Shown here: positions 14,750-24,700 of the stretch, one piece after another | Numbering within the stretch: the first letter of the stretch is position 1 | Layout: every line of letters begins with the position of its first letter | Assembly: GCF_000226255.1 (NCBI RefSeq) | Contig: NZ_AGFG01000018.1 | Location: forward strand, 1 to 42,741 | Direction: 5' to 3' | Source: Desulfovibrio sp. A2 | GTDB taxonomy: Bacteria; Desulfobacterota; Desulfovibrionia; Desulfovibrionales; Desulfovibrionaceae | DNA length: 42,741 nucleotides | Translations under genes and position numbers: made by a program | Notes under the pieces: model-generated | Told to the model about the DNA's origin: nothing | Databases searched by the model: none | Seen by the model: the letters and a program-made list of their open reading frames with translations, nothing else

Positions 14750-15649
14750 TTAAAAGTCTCTGGCAGGCTCTTCTTTTGCTTCTCGCATCCTATATGCATT
14801 GAATTCTAATATTACATTCTGAATCTCCACTGGGGGAATATTTTGCAGAATATGCTGGCGGATATGCTCAAATTTGGACGCTTTATGTTCATCAACAATA
14901 TTCTTTAAGTCATTCATGGCGGTAACAAACGAAAGAACATTAAATACAATGGGAACATTGTTAACTCCAAGATTCGCAACAACTTTCCCAACTTTCCTTG
15001 CAACGGTCCATGAATATCCTCTGTATCCACTTTCATATCGCTTTTTATCTGCTAGATATTCCTGGATCTTAGAAATGGGGACACTCTCGAGTGCAGTTGA
15101 TGTTCCATCATTAGCATTAAAACATAACCCCATATTTCTAAACAATTCACCAGATGATACACACTGATTCGACGAATACAATGAAATATTGTTCACAACT
15201 GCATGGACTATTATGTCTAAGTCAAAAGGTGCAAGCAAGAATTTATGCGCTTCATCTCTTCTATAAAGAATCGCCATGCGCAATTCATGACTTCGATCAG
15301 GATTATCATCATTTTCACTCATTGCGTTAGCGTCATAATATTCAGCCAAACCAAGCCGAACTAACTCTGCTACAGTTTTTTCAACAAGTTTCATTTCATT
15401 CATGAGCAATTCTGTATACGGATTGTTGCGGAACAAATACTCAAATATGCCTTTATTATCTTTGCCACTCAGAATGTTGCGGATCAATAAAACTTGTCCA
15501 AATTCGTGCATAAGCTGCATAGGCCATGCGTGTGCAAGAGGAAACGGTGAAATCAAGATAGTCTCATTGGCAGCATCCTCAATAGCGTTAAGCAATGTTG
15601 ACTGAGAAAAAAATGCAGTTGAATCCAATATTTTTTTAGTTGTAGCCAT
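14750..15649 (-). CDS. AT-rich gene of unknown function
   Basis: A 299-residue soluble protein I do not recognise. It opens MATTKKILDSTAFFSQSTLL and has mainly helical content, with no membrane segment and no nucleotide-binding or nuclease motif I can identify. Codon and base use are much more AT-rich than both flanking elements, a sign of separate acquisition. An AGGGTGGA ribosome site favours the ATG at 15649 over 15652. Neighbours are an integrase remnant and a Pycsar effector, so a defence cargo role is possible but only by position. Confidence 0.75.
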   Translation of the reverse strand: MATTKKILDSTAFFSQSTLLNAIEDAANETILISPFPLAHAWPMQLMHEFGQVLLIRNILSGKDNKGIFEYLFRNNPYTELLMNEMKLVEKTVAELVRLGLAEYYDANAMSENDDNPDRSHELRMAILYRRDEAHKFLLAPFDLDIIVHAVVNNISLYSSNQCVSSGELFRNMGLCFNANDGTSTALESVPISKIQEYLADKKRYESGYRGYSWTVARKVGKVVANLGVNNVPIVFNVLSFVTAMNDLKNIVDEHKASKFEHIRQHILQNIPPVEIQNVILEFNAYRMREAKEEPARDF

Positions 15650-15721
15650 CATTCCACCCTATACATTAAAAATTTCCCAAACCTATCCTAAACGCCATTA
15701 GAGGATTCGCGCGTGCTTTGT

Positions 15722-16348
15722 TTACTTCTTCAATATACCATTTTTTGATTCAATCTGACGCTGCATATCATCAATGACATCACCATGCCTTGCCAGGGCA
15801 TCTAATAGTTTCAGCTCCTCGACATTCTTCTTCCAGCTTGTGACTGGCATCAGCTGCCGCACAGTGATCGGCCGTGACACACCACTCCGGCACGACTTGT
15901 CCTCGTAATCAAACGTCAGGCCGAATCGCTCATAGAACCGATTCCGTCTCAACTTTGCCCCCTCGTCATTCGCTTCCGGAGCAAGAAGCTGAACAGGCGC
16001 AACCAGAGCGCCCGGCCACTGTTGTGCCCAGGCCACTACCTCGTTCATGAGATAGGTGCCCAGCCGATGGCCACGCAGATAAGCAGGATCGATGAACACT
16101 GCGCCAGACCCATGGCTCAAGCCCGATACGAGCGAAACAACCCCCTGGGCCGCGCAATAGCTGGCAATGAACTCCCCCGCAGGGAAACGCGAACTGAGAC
16201 CGATAACCCAGTAGCGCAGGGCCAGAATCACGTCTGCGGGAATCCCCCCTTGCGGGCGCCTTTCCTCACGCTGAACGAGAACGCGGGCAAGGGGCATTTC
16301 CCGCCCCCCTGCCCTATCGAAAATCGTCAGCAGCTTTGCATTATGCAT
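15722..16348 (-). CDS. GNAT family acetyltransferase-like protein
   Basis: A 208-residue protein. The acetyl-CoA binding motif A is visible as DPAYLRGHRLGTYLMNEVV (R-G-x-x-L-G-x-x-L), and a later segment NRFYERFGLTFDYED is a usual GNAT C-terminal piece ('FYe..GF'). The substrate is unknown. The start overlaps the end of the MucR-like gene by eight bases (ATGCATAA), so the two are translated together, and the regulator may control this enzyme or the pair may be a regulatory unit of the conjugative element. Confidence 0.75.
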   Translation of the reverse strand: MHNAKLLTIFDRAGGREMPLARVLVQREERRPQGGIPADVILALRYWVIGLSSRFPAGEFIASYCAAQGVVSLVSGLSHGSGAVFIDPAYLRGHRLGTYLMNEVVAWAQQWPGALVAPVQLLAPEANDEGAKLRRNRFYERFGLTFDYEDKSCRSGVSRPITVRQLMPVTSWKKNVEELKLLDALARHGDVIDDMQRQIESKNGILKK

Positions 16349-16748
16349 TGGCTCCCTTCCTGCGCCGCTCCCACAGCTGCATGTCCTTCATCTTCTTGCG
16401 CCGCTCACGCTGAAGGCCCTTGCAAACCAACGGCGTTCCTTTCTTGTAGCCCCACTTCTCCCGGTATTCTTCAGCGTCGAGGCCATGGTGCGCTAGGTGC
16501 TTCTTGGTGATCACCTTGAAGACCTTGCCGCATTCGAGGCAGGTGATGCTCCGCTCCTTGATCACCTTGGACTTGTCTTGGGCCGCGGGCTCTTCGGCTG
16601 GGCTTGAAACCGAAGCGCCGAGAAGCGACATGGCAGCCAAACTCTTGGCAAGCGACTGAACCATGCTGGTCATTTCTTCTGCCGTCATCGTCCGTACTGA
16701 AGCCTGGGCCTTAACAAGCTCCAGCGCCTCTTTGAGCATGTCGTCCAT
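16341..16748 (-). CDS. MucR/Ros family zinc finger regulator
   Basis: A 135-residue transcription regulator. The C-terminal half has ITCLECGKVFKVITKKHLAH followed by HGLDAEEYREKWGYKKGTPL, the ROS/MUCR signature (C-x2-C...H-x-x-x-H type zinc site and the 'YR.KWGL' motif). MucR proteins bind AT-rich DNA and silence mobile or surface genes. The start at 16748 is preceded by AGGAGTGATTCC; a longer frame from 16769 lacks such a site. It is divergent from the transfer operon at 16986 and may repress it. Confidence 0.87.
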   Translation of the reverse strand: MDDMLKEALELVKAQASVRTMTAEEMTSMVQSLAKSLAAMSLLGASVSSPAEEPAAQDKSKVIKERSITCLECGKVFKVITKKHLAHHGLDAEEYREKWGYKKGTPLVCKGLQRERRKKMKDMQLWERRRKGANA

Positions 16749-16985
16749 GGAATCACTCCTGCTATTCATTCTTGAAATTCATACAGATACCAACATTCGA
16801 TTACAACGAAATTCCAATAGACTCAACTGTAGAGCATGCCAATCCATGTAAGCAAGTAGTCCCACCACTGCGTGGCTTAGCTCGCCAAAGGCAATTTGAT
16901 CGACCTTTGGCATTTTTTTTGGGGCGCAAGTTGCTGCGCCCGGACCTCCGGGGCCAAGAGTAGGAACTACCTAGGAGGTTGCACA
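16749..16985 (+). promoter_or_regulatory. Divergent regulatory region and structured leader of the transfer operon
   Basis: The left half (16770-16850) is AT-rich and suits MucR and promoter sites for both directions. The right half is a leader: a terminator-like hairpin GCCAAAGG (16884-16891)/CCTTTGGC (16904-16911) followed by ATTTTTTTT (16912-16920), then a second stem GGGCGCA (16922-16928)/TGCGCCC (16935-16941), then CTAGGAGGTTGCACA before the ATG of trbI. A terminator upstream of the first gene suggests attenuation or insulation from outside transcription. Confidence 0.6.
16884..16920 (+). terminator. Terminator-like hairpin in the transfer operon leader
   Basis: An 8-bp perfect stem, a 12-base loop and nine A/T bases with eight T. 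No rightward gene ends before it, so it acts on leader or read-through transcripts. Confidence 0.7.
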
Positions 16986-17480
16986 ATGCCCCACGATGAT
17001 GACGCCAAGCTGCCAGAACTGGTTGAAGACAAAACCCAAGGACACGCGACGCAAAGCGCGCCAGCAACACTCGATAAAGCGCTGAATTGGCTTTCGCAGC
17101 TTTTGGTCGTCGCGCTGGCCATTGCCGCCTACCACTTCTACATCCTGAAACCTTGGGAGATGAACGAGGCCGTCGTTGTCGATTTCAGGGCACTCTCCGA
17201 CGCCCAACTCGGCACCTTGGCCGAGAAAGCCGCAGCAGGCGGCCCTATCGACGAGAAAGAGTTAGCCAGCTTCATTGAGCGCCTCCATAGTACCGTGGCC
17301 ACCCTTGCCGGCGGCAGAACGGTCCTTGTTTCAGGCGCCGTGGTGAATCCCTCCCAAGACCTGACCCAAGAAGTTGCCGCGGCGCTGGGAATCGACTTGG
17401 CCAAGGGGCTTGAGCACAGCCTGAGCGGTGTGGCCAACAAGGTTGCCGGAACCGTGCGACCGCCCACCGAAAACAACTAG
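16986..17480 (+). CDS. trbI: F-type conjugation protein TrbI
   Basis: A 164-residue inner-membrane protein with one N-terminal transmembrane helix (about 37-56, LVVALAIAAYHFYILKPWEM) and a periplasmic domain. The segment VVVDFRALSDAQLGTLAEKA ... TVLVSGAVVNPSQDLTQEVA matches the F-type TrbI family ('vvtFD... vlv..avv.ga.DiT..i'). TrbI affects pilus extension/retraction. The ATG at 16986 has the strong site AGGAGGTTGCAC. It is the first gene of the trbI-traH-traC-traG operon. Confidence 0.8.
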   Translation: MPHDDDAKLPELVEDKTQGHATQSAPATLDKALNWLSQLLVVALAIAAYHFYILKPWEMNEAVVVDFRALSDAQLGTLAEKAAAGGPIDEKELASFIERLHSTVATLAGGRTVLVSGAVVNPSQDLTQEVAAALGIDLAKGLEHSLSGVANKVAGTVRPPTENN

Positions 17481-17491
17481 GAGGGAGTGGT

Positions 17492-19138
17492 ATGCTCACC
17501 TGGTCCAAGAAGGCTTTGAGCCTACTCCTGATCACTATCGTGCTCGTGCCAGCACCAGCCGCCCACGCGGATTGGTTTTCAAACCTAACCGACAAGATCC
17601 AGACGAATAGCCCGACCTCCTGGGAGGGCCAGAAGCGTGGGTATTTCACCGGCGGCGGCATGAGCTACCGGCTGAAGACCTCAAAGACCCCCTTGCTCTC
17701 CATCCAAGCCCCCCGAATCCAGGCTGGATGTGGGGGCGTTGACGCGTTCTGGGGGGGCTTCGGCTACATGAGTCCTGAATATCTCGTCCAAGCATTCCAG
17801 AACGTCATGACAGCGGCGCCTGCGTACGCCTTCAAGTTGGCGCTTCAAAACCTGTGTGACCCCTGTGATGACGCGATGACGTCAATCCAGCAAATGGCTC
17901 AGGCCATAAACAATATCGCTATGGATGAGTGCTCGGCCTCCCAAGCCCTCGTCAACTTTGGTGGCGATGCAATTGCATCGCTTTCAGGCATGGATGCCCA
18001 GAGCGGCGAATCAGAATTCGGAAACTGGATCAAAGAAAAGACAAACTATCTGACGAAAGCCGCATCTACCTTCAACCAGAAAGTACGTGACCTTCAGAAT
18101 TGGCAGTATTGTGGCGGTTTCGCCAATCACGACGATTGGACGAAATGCGCACAGTTCGTTGATATAACGGGTTCCATCTGGGAAAAGGCTAAAAGCATCG
18201 ACAGAGTTGAAGATAATTCCCCTGATGATCTGTTCATTCAAATGTCTCGCGCCTTCTTCGGTGACTTGATCATTACCGAAGCATCGTCGTCTGGAACAGA
18301 ATCTACAGACGGCCCAACCATGTATAACGTGAAATATGAAGAACCCTGCTCGGAAATGACAGCTCGCGAGCTCCTCAAATCCATGCTCGGAAATATTATC
18401 GCCAGCACAGCTCAAAAAAATGCCGAGAACATTACGGGCGAGACTTCGTTGCCCCAGTCCAACGGCACGGCCCCTTCTTCCAACGCAACCATGGTTCCTA
18501 CCGGCGAGATGGATGTCGCCACGGCCCGAGAGCAAATCAAACTCCGCGGGGTCATCAAGTCTGGCGACACGGTCACCGGCGTCGCGGGCTGCGTTGTGCA
18601 GAGCATGCCCGAAAGCCTGCGGGTTTATGAGCGCGCCCTAGCGGCAATAACCGATGTCTCTAATAAAATGACCACCGCTCCGCGTTCGCAACTCGACGCG
18701 AATACTCTTGAAATCATAAAACAATCGTCCATTCCGATATACCAAATCATCAATATGCTGGCATACCGGGCCCAAAACGGAAGTGTGATCACAGCTGAAG
18801 AAACCAACGCGCTCGTAAAGCTCGCGAGCCTTGGTTACGCGCAGTTTCTTCTGGAGAACTATGTCAACCGGGCCGAGTCAGTGCTTGATCAGACATACAT
18901 CCAGATGCAGCGAGGCAAAAATGGGACTCCGACGCCTCCCGAAGACATGAAGCGAGGATATGAGGCCATCAAGAGCAAGATCGGCACCTTCCGAGGAACG
19001 CTTCTGACCGCATTCAGTGACATACATCAAACATACATGGCCGCAATGAAGGATCATTTCGAATTCATGCGGATGAAAGACTATTACACCGGCCTGCTTA
19101 AGACCAAGGGCCTCACCAACGCATATCGCGGATTCTAG
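17492..19138 (+). CDS. traH: F-type conjugation protein TraH
   Basis: A 548-residue periplasmic pilus-assembly protein. It has a signal peptide (MLTWSKKALSLLLITIVLVP, cut near AHA-DW), then YFTGGGMSYRLKTSKTPLLS and IQAGCGGVDAFWGGFGYMSP, hallmarks of TraH, with conserved Cys (LQNLCDPCDDAMTSIQQMAQ) for disulfides. TraH works with TraF and TraW at the outer membrane side. The disulfide dependence fits the DsbC-like gene at 32934-33860. GGAGGGAGTGGT precedes the ATG. Confidence 0.93.
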   Translation: MLTWSKKALSLLLITIVLVPAPAAHADWFSNLTDKIQTNSPTSWEGQKRGYFTGGGMSYRLKTSKTPLLSIQAPRIQAGCGGVDAFWGGFGYMSPEYLVQAFQNVMTAAPAYAFKLALQNLCDPCDDAMTSIQQMAQAINNIAMDECSASQALVNFGGDAIASLSGMDAQSGESEFGNWIKEKTNYLTKAASTFNQKVRDLQNWQYCGGFANHDDWTKCAQFVDITGSIWEKAKSIDRVEDNSPDDLFIQMSRAFFGDLIITEASSSGTESTDGPTMYNVKYEEPCSEMTARELLKSMLGNIIASTAQKNAENITGETSLPQSNGTAPSSNATMVPTGEMDVATAREQIKLRGVIKSGDTVTGVAGCVVQSMPESLRVYERALAAITDVSNKMTTAPRSQLDANTLEIIKQSSIPIYQIINMLAYRAQNGSVITAEETNALVKLASLGYAQFLLENYVNRAESVLDQTYIQMQRGKNGTPTPPEDMKRGYEAIKSKIGTFRGTLLTAFSDIHQTYMAAMKDHFEFMRMKDYYTGLLKTKGLTNAYRGF

Positions 19139-19147
19139 GAGGCCTGC

Positions 19148-21781
19148 ATGCTGCTTCATCGCATCAAGTCCATGTTCCATACGGAGAGACTTTCCGACTG
19201 GTTGCAGTACGATGTGTTCATTGATGATCGCGATCTTTACCTTAACAACGATGACACTATCGGGTTCATCATTGAGATACCCCCGGTCATGTTCGCTGGC
19301 TCAAACCTCCTCAACGGGGTCACCAGCAGCCTGGAACAGGATTGGCCCAAGGATACACTGGTCCAAGTCATCCTCTATGCCGATCCGAACATGGAGGGGA
19401 TCATCGACAACTACGTGGCCAGGCGAGAAGAAGCACTTGATCCCGCGAATCCCGACGATGCGTTCCTGCTCCAGTGGACGAACTGGCAAGCCAATTATCT
19501 CCGGCGCCATCGCAAACGCGGGATCAGTGAGGAAGTTCCTGTGCCGTTTCGAAACTATCGATGCTTCGTAACTGCCAAAATTCCTTGTTCTTCTCACGAA
19601 TTCAAATCCCAGGTCAAAATGGACCTGATTTGCGCACTGCGTGACAGCATCATGGGCACCCTGCACACGAATAATCTTCGTGGTCGGGCTGTGCGCCCAG
19701 CAGAACTCATTAAGTTCCTGTGGCAGGTCTTGAACCCAAATCACAAGTTCCTGGACCGAAACTTCTACGACGACCGACAGTTCATCAAATCCCAGGTCGT
19801 GGCGCCGGACACTGAACTGAAAGTGCGGCGACGCAATCTTGTTTTAGACGGGTGCCATGTCGCCGTGAAGATCCCGCAAGTTTACCCGCTCACCACCACG
19901 GCCTTTGAGACGAATCTCCTTGTGGGCGACTTGATGGGATCCAACCTTCAGCAGATATGTTGCCCATTCCTTCTGACCTTGAATATCGACACCAATCCCG
20001 TCGGGAGCGAAATGGACCTGAAGGCAGAGATCACTGCCGCACAGTCGGCCGCGCTCAAAAAGCTGGCCCCAAAACTGAATCGGAAAAATGAGGAGTACAC
20101 CTGGGCGGCTGGCCAACAGGAGTCGGGCAAGAAGTTTGTCCGCGGCTACCTCACGCTGGTGCTTTATGAAAAATCCCCCAAACGCCTAACCCGTTACCAG
20201 ACAATGGCTGGAACCGTATGGGGCAACCGGGGCTATCGGCTGCAGGATGAAATCTTCGCTCCCCTCCCCTTCTTCCTGGCAGCCTTGCCGTTCGGGGTTG
20301 TTCGCCAGGCGGCCAAGGAAATGAACCGCTGGCTCACGGCGCCCGCAGAAACCTTTTCAGCTCTTGCCCCCCTTCAGGCAGATTGGCGTGGCACCAAGAC
20401 TGAAGGAATGCTGTACCTTACTCGCCGGGGACAACTCTGCGCCCTTGATTTTTTCGACAGCGACACCAACTACAATTTTGCCATTGCCGCACCATCAGGG
20501 AGTGGAAAAAGCTTCTTGGTCAACAAAGTATTAATGGAAAATGCCAGCAGGGGCGGGATTAACTTCGTTATTGACGTTGGCAAATCCTATAAAAAACAAT
20601 GTGACCTTCTCAACGGCCAGTATATTGAATTTGAAGAAGGCCGGGAGATGAGTGTCAATGTTTTTTCAGAGCTCACAGCTGCCATGTTCAGGATAGAAGA
20701 GGATGAGTCCAGTACAGACTCTTTGAAGAATAAGGTCGAGCAGAGAGCAACACTGCTCACCCTCTTCACTCAACTTCTTGGCGTCATGGCTAACCCCCGA
20801 GAAACGATGACGGACTTGGAATTTTCAATCCTGTCGAACGTCATAATTGAAGCCTATGAGAATCTCCCGTCTGGTGAAATCATGGAACCCGATAGGTTTG
20901 TTGCAATTCTTGATGCCCGACAGGCAAAAAACGACAAGAGCGGAAAGCAAGAACATATCTATGGGCAGCTAGCCGAGCGTCTGCGCAAATACTGCGTCAA
21001 TGGCGAATACGGCAAATGGTTCCGTGGCCGGATGAATATCGAATTCGACAACAAGTTCGTCGTCCTCGAACTAGAGCAACTTAATGCACGGAAGGACTTG
21101 CGCGAAGTTATTCTATTGCTTTTGATTTCCATCATCGAACGCAAGTTCTATTTCGGCAACCGCTCCATTCCTAAAATCGTCCTCTTCGATGAAGCGTGGG
21201 ACCTTTTTCGAAACCCGAACACGGCTGCATTTATCGAGACAGCGTACCGGCGTGCGAGAAAATACGGTGGCTCCATTGGAACCATTGTTCAGTCATTCCT
21301 CGATTTCTCGCGCAACGGGAATCTGGAGGTAGGCCAGGCCATTCTTTCAAACTCAGAATGGAAAGCTGCGCTGGCGCCGCGCGTGGAAGAACTCCAGCAG
21401 GCCACTGAGCAGCACATCTTCTCGCTGTCCGAGGCTCAGCTTAAAATTGCCGGGACTGTGCGCACGTCGAAGGGAGCATTCTCTGAAGTGCTGTTACTTT
21501 CCAGTGCACAATTCGCAGTCTTCCGTTTCATTCCCACCCCGCAAGAACTCGTGGCCTTTACGACCTCTCCCCGTGAAGTCCAAATCTTCGAGGACATCCA
21601 AGCCAGAATCCCCGCACAAGGGCTGGGTGGCCACACGCGCATTATGGCCGCCCTCCTCCTGGCCCGCTACGCCTTTGACCTTCACCACGCAGGGCACCTT
21701 GAAAGCGCCGCAGTTGAGTCCGCATTTGCTGATATTGCCGGTGCCATCCAATACAGCCTTGACAAGTTTCAGGCTTCATAG
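19148..21781 (+). CDS. traC: Type IV secretion ATPase TraC (VirB4 family)
   Basis: An 877-residue cytoplasmic ATPase that drives pilus assembly. It starts MLLHRIKSMFHTERLSDWLQ with the TraC N-terminal domain; Walker A AAPSGSGKSFL is at about 447-457, Walker B KIVLFDEAWDL near 676-686, and the RRARKYGGSIGTIVQSFLDF segment matches the motor domain of F/TOL-type TraC. The length matches the family (about 800-880). AGGAGGCCTGC precedes the ATG and overlaps the TraH stop area, so it is in one operon. Confidence 0.95.
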   Translation: MLLHRIKSMFHTERLSDWLQYDVFIDDRDLYLNNDDTIGFIIEIPPVMFAGSNLLNGVTSSLEQDWPKDTLVQVILYADPNMEGIIDNYVARREEALDPANPDDAFLLQWTNWQANYLRRHRKRGISEEVPVPFRNYRCFVTAKIPCSSHEFKSQVKMDLICALRDSIMGTLHTNNLRGRAVRPAELIKFLWQVLNPNHKFLDRNFYDDRQFIKSQVVAPDTELKVRRRNLVLDGCHVAVKIPQVYPLTTTAFETNLLVGDLMGSNLQQICCPFLLTLNIDTNPVGSEMDLKAEITAAQSAALKKLAPKLNRKNEEYTWAAGQQESGKKFVRGYLTLVLYEKSPKRLTRYQTMAGTVWGNRGYRLQDEIFAPLPFFLAALPFGVVRQAAKEMNRWLTAPAETFSALAPLQADWRGTKTEGMLYLTRRGQLCALDFFDSDTNYNFAIAAPSGSGKSFLVNKVLMENASRGGINFVIDVGKSYKKQCDLLNGQYIEFEEGREMSVNVFSELTAAMFRIEEDESSTDSLKNKVEQRATLLTLFTQLLGVMANPRETMTDLEFSILSNVIIEAYENLPSGEIMEPDRFVAILDARQAKNDKSGKQEHIYGQLAERLRKYCVNGEYGKWFRGRMNIEFDNKFVVLELEQLNARKDLREVILLLLISIIERKFYFGNRSIPKIVLFDEAWDLFRNPNTAAFIETAYRRARKYGGSIGTIVQSFLDFSRNGNLEVGQAILSNSEWKAALAPRVEELQQATEQHIFSLSEAQLKIAGTVRTSKGAFSEVLLLSSAQFAVFRFIPTPQELVAFTTSPREVQIFEDIQARIPAQGLGGHTRIMAALLLARYAFDLHHAGHLESAAVESAFADIAGAIQYSLDKFQAS

Positions 21782-21792
21782 GGGGAGGAGAG

Positions 21793-24700
21793 ATGAGCTT
21801 TACCGTATATTGCTTCAACGATGCCTACCCCCTCTACCTATTCCTCAATGGGCTGAAATCTTTTTTGGGATCATCAGAATGGTCTGGTTACCTCTTCATG
21901 GTAGCCAGCGTTGCATTGTTATTTGGCATCCTTGCTGTCAAACAAATCGACGCGATGGGGTACTTCAGGGCTTATACCGCGCCGATTTTGCTTTTCCACT
22001 TCTTCCTCGCCCAACCAGCTCAGTTACGCCTGGAAGACCAATGGGCCAATGAAGCATACTCCGTTGACGACATCCCCATTGCAATTGCTCTGCCGCTGCA
22101 CGTGACATCGTCACTTGAGCAAATATTCGTAGAACTCGTTGACACGCACATGAGCCCGCCCGTGTCTACAAGCTTCCGTGAGTTTGATTTTTTTCTGGAA
22201 GCAGCGGCTCTCTCCGAGGTGCTAAATGGACAAGCCCTCGGAAATATTGAATTGCAAAGCAGCATCAGCCAGTACTATGAAGACTGCATTTTGAAGGGGA
22301 TGTCTACCGGCTTCGTGTCAGAGTCCTCCTATTACAAAAGCTCGAACCTGCTTCTAGATTCTTATATGCCGTGGGGTGTTTACTTCACTCAGGTCTATCC
22401 TGAAAACCAACCTGCCCAGGTCATGACGTGTGAAGAGGCGTATACCCAGTTTCTTTCGCCTCGCATAACAGGGGAATCGGCCTCAACAGCACAGGAAGGT
22501 ATTGCTGGCTACATGCAACATCTGTTCGGCGGAAGATTCCAGTCTACATACGAGGTGACCGCCGCCATGGACAATTTGGCCAGCTTCATGTTCCCCGGCT
22601 ACCAATCGACCTCTGAAGCCCTGTTCCAGCAAGCGTTTATGATCAATGGCATCCAATCAAACCTAGCCCAAACCAATCCTCAAATCCTAGCGGCCATCTC
22701 GCAGGCGGAAGTGTCCCAGGCCACCGGGATTGCCTCGGCCAGCGCTATCTATATCAAGAAGCTCCCGAAGCTGCGGGCCATGCTGAAGCTGGCCATCGTC
22801 GGCCTTGCCCCTATCGTCGCTGCCTTTTTCATCGCCCAGAACGGTAGGCCGGCTGTCCAGTGGGCAGCGGCGCTCCTCTGGGTCTCAATGTGGCTCCCCA
22901 TGATGGGCGTCATCAAGGCCACCTACGTGGCCTCGGCCGTGAACGAACTGCAAACTATGGTCTTAACCACTGGCGGGGTGACCATCCCCAACAAGCTCCG
23001 GATCATGACATGGATATCCGACACCTCAACGGTCGCGGGCTCCCTGGGCTTCATGATTCCCTCACTCGCAGGGATCGTCCTACAATTGATTGCGCCCAAG
23101 CTTGCGGCCGGGATCGTGAGCGGCTTTGTCGCCGGCTCGCGTACTTCCGAAGGGTTTGCTCAACGCGCCGGCATGAGTGCCCTTTCAGGGGCAGAACGAA
23201 GCGCCAAGGAGCTTGAGCTCGACAAAATGAACCAGGCCTTCATGGAGGCAGGTGACGTTCAATTAGCGCGACAAGGACGGATGAACGACCTCGTTGGCCA
23301 ACGAACCAATGTGGCCATCGGCAATGAATTTGGCTCAAGCCCCATGGGAACCGGGGGCTCACACCTCCAGTCCCTCGCGGGGACCGGTTACACGATTGCT
23401 GGTGGGATGAGCGCGGGACAAGAACAGGCGTTGCAAAGCCAGGTCCAGCAATCACAAGCGCGAGCGACGTTGGCCAGCAGCACAGCAGCCCATCATTTTG
23501 CCTCAGGCATTGGGACAGATAGATCTGAAAGTGATTTCAACCGCGTGCAGAATTCCATGTCCGAACAGGACAGGACAGCCTTTGATCAGGCGCGGCAACA
23601 TATGAATTCTAAAGTTGCTGAAGCCATGCAAGGCATGGGCTACTCCGGTGAGCAGGTTGCCGCCGTACAGCGAAGTGTTTCAGCCGCAGCTTATGCAGGC
23701 GCGAAGATCGACAGCACTGGAAGTGTATTAGGCTCAGTTATTGCCGGTGCCCTCGGCGCATCAGGGGCTGCTGGAGTAGAGAGCCGAGCTTCTGCGAATA
23801 TGAATACCGGAGAATCTGAGCGCATAACGCATGATGCGAGCCAAATTTCCAAAGCACTCTCCAGTGATCAAAACACGGTAGCATACTCACAATCACGCGC
23901 TCAGTCCCTCGAAAAAGCAAACTCATACGGGCACGGATCCGACTGGAGGGAAACTCATTCGCAAAGTGAAAGCTTTACACAGTCCGTACAACGAGCTGAA
24001 TCCTATCAGACTGAAGCACGGGAGACTTTGGCCGCATCCTCTCAACAGAAAGCAGCCCTTGGAGCAAATTCCAATTTTTCTATAGCCACAGGAACCCTTG
24101 CCGCCTACGCCCAAAGAGGGGATCTGGAAGCACTTTCCGGGGTTCGCGGCATGAATACCTTGAGAGATACTCTCCACAATAACCCCGGCGCAGATATTGA
24201 TAAATTGCGCCGCGCTGCCAGCGGCGACCTAGGGACACTCGTTAGAAGTGCCAATGATGGTGATAAAGCCGCCCGCACCTCTGCAATTGCAGCGCTTGAA
24301 TCGCTTGCCGGAAATAAAAACTACTTCCATGCTTCGAACGCCTCGCAAGCCGCTGGAATATTGAAAATGCAAGGCGAGCTCGTTGATCAGGCGAAGGGGG
24401 GGCTTGGCATTGCGGCAACGATCAAGCCCACCGACACTACGGGCCTCCATGAAGCCGGATCAGAGTTACAATCCAAGCTCGATCTTTGGCACACAGAGGG
24501 TGCAAACGCCAAAGCGCCCGTGGGCGGGAATCTCAACGGTGCGTACACCGCAGCAGCCACTAACATGCAACTCGCCGGAGAAGGCGAGCGGGCTGCGATT
24601 TTCAGCGATGGGCAAGCCGCTGCAGCTGGAACTTCATTTCTGAACCCTGAGCAAGGTACAATGGCCAACATGGGGAATGGCATTGACAAGGTTGAGGACT

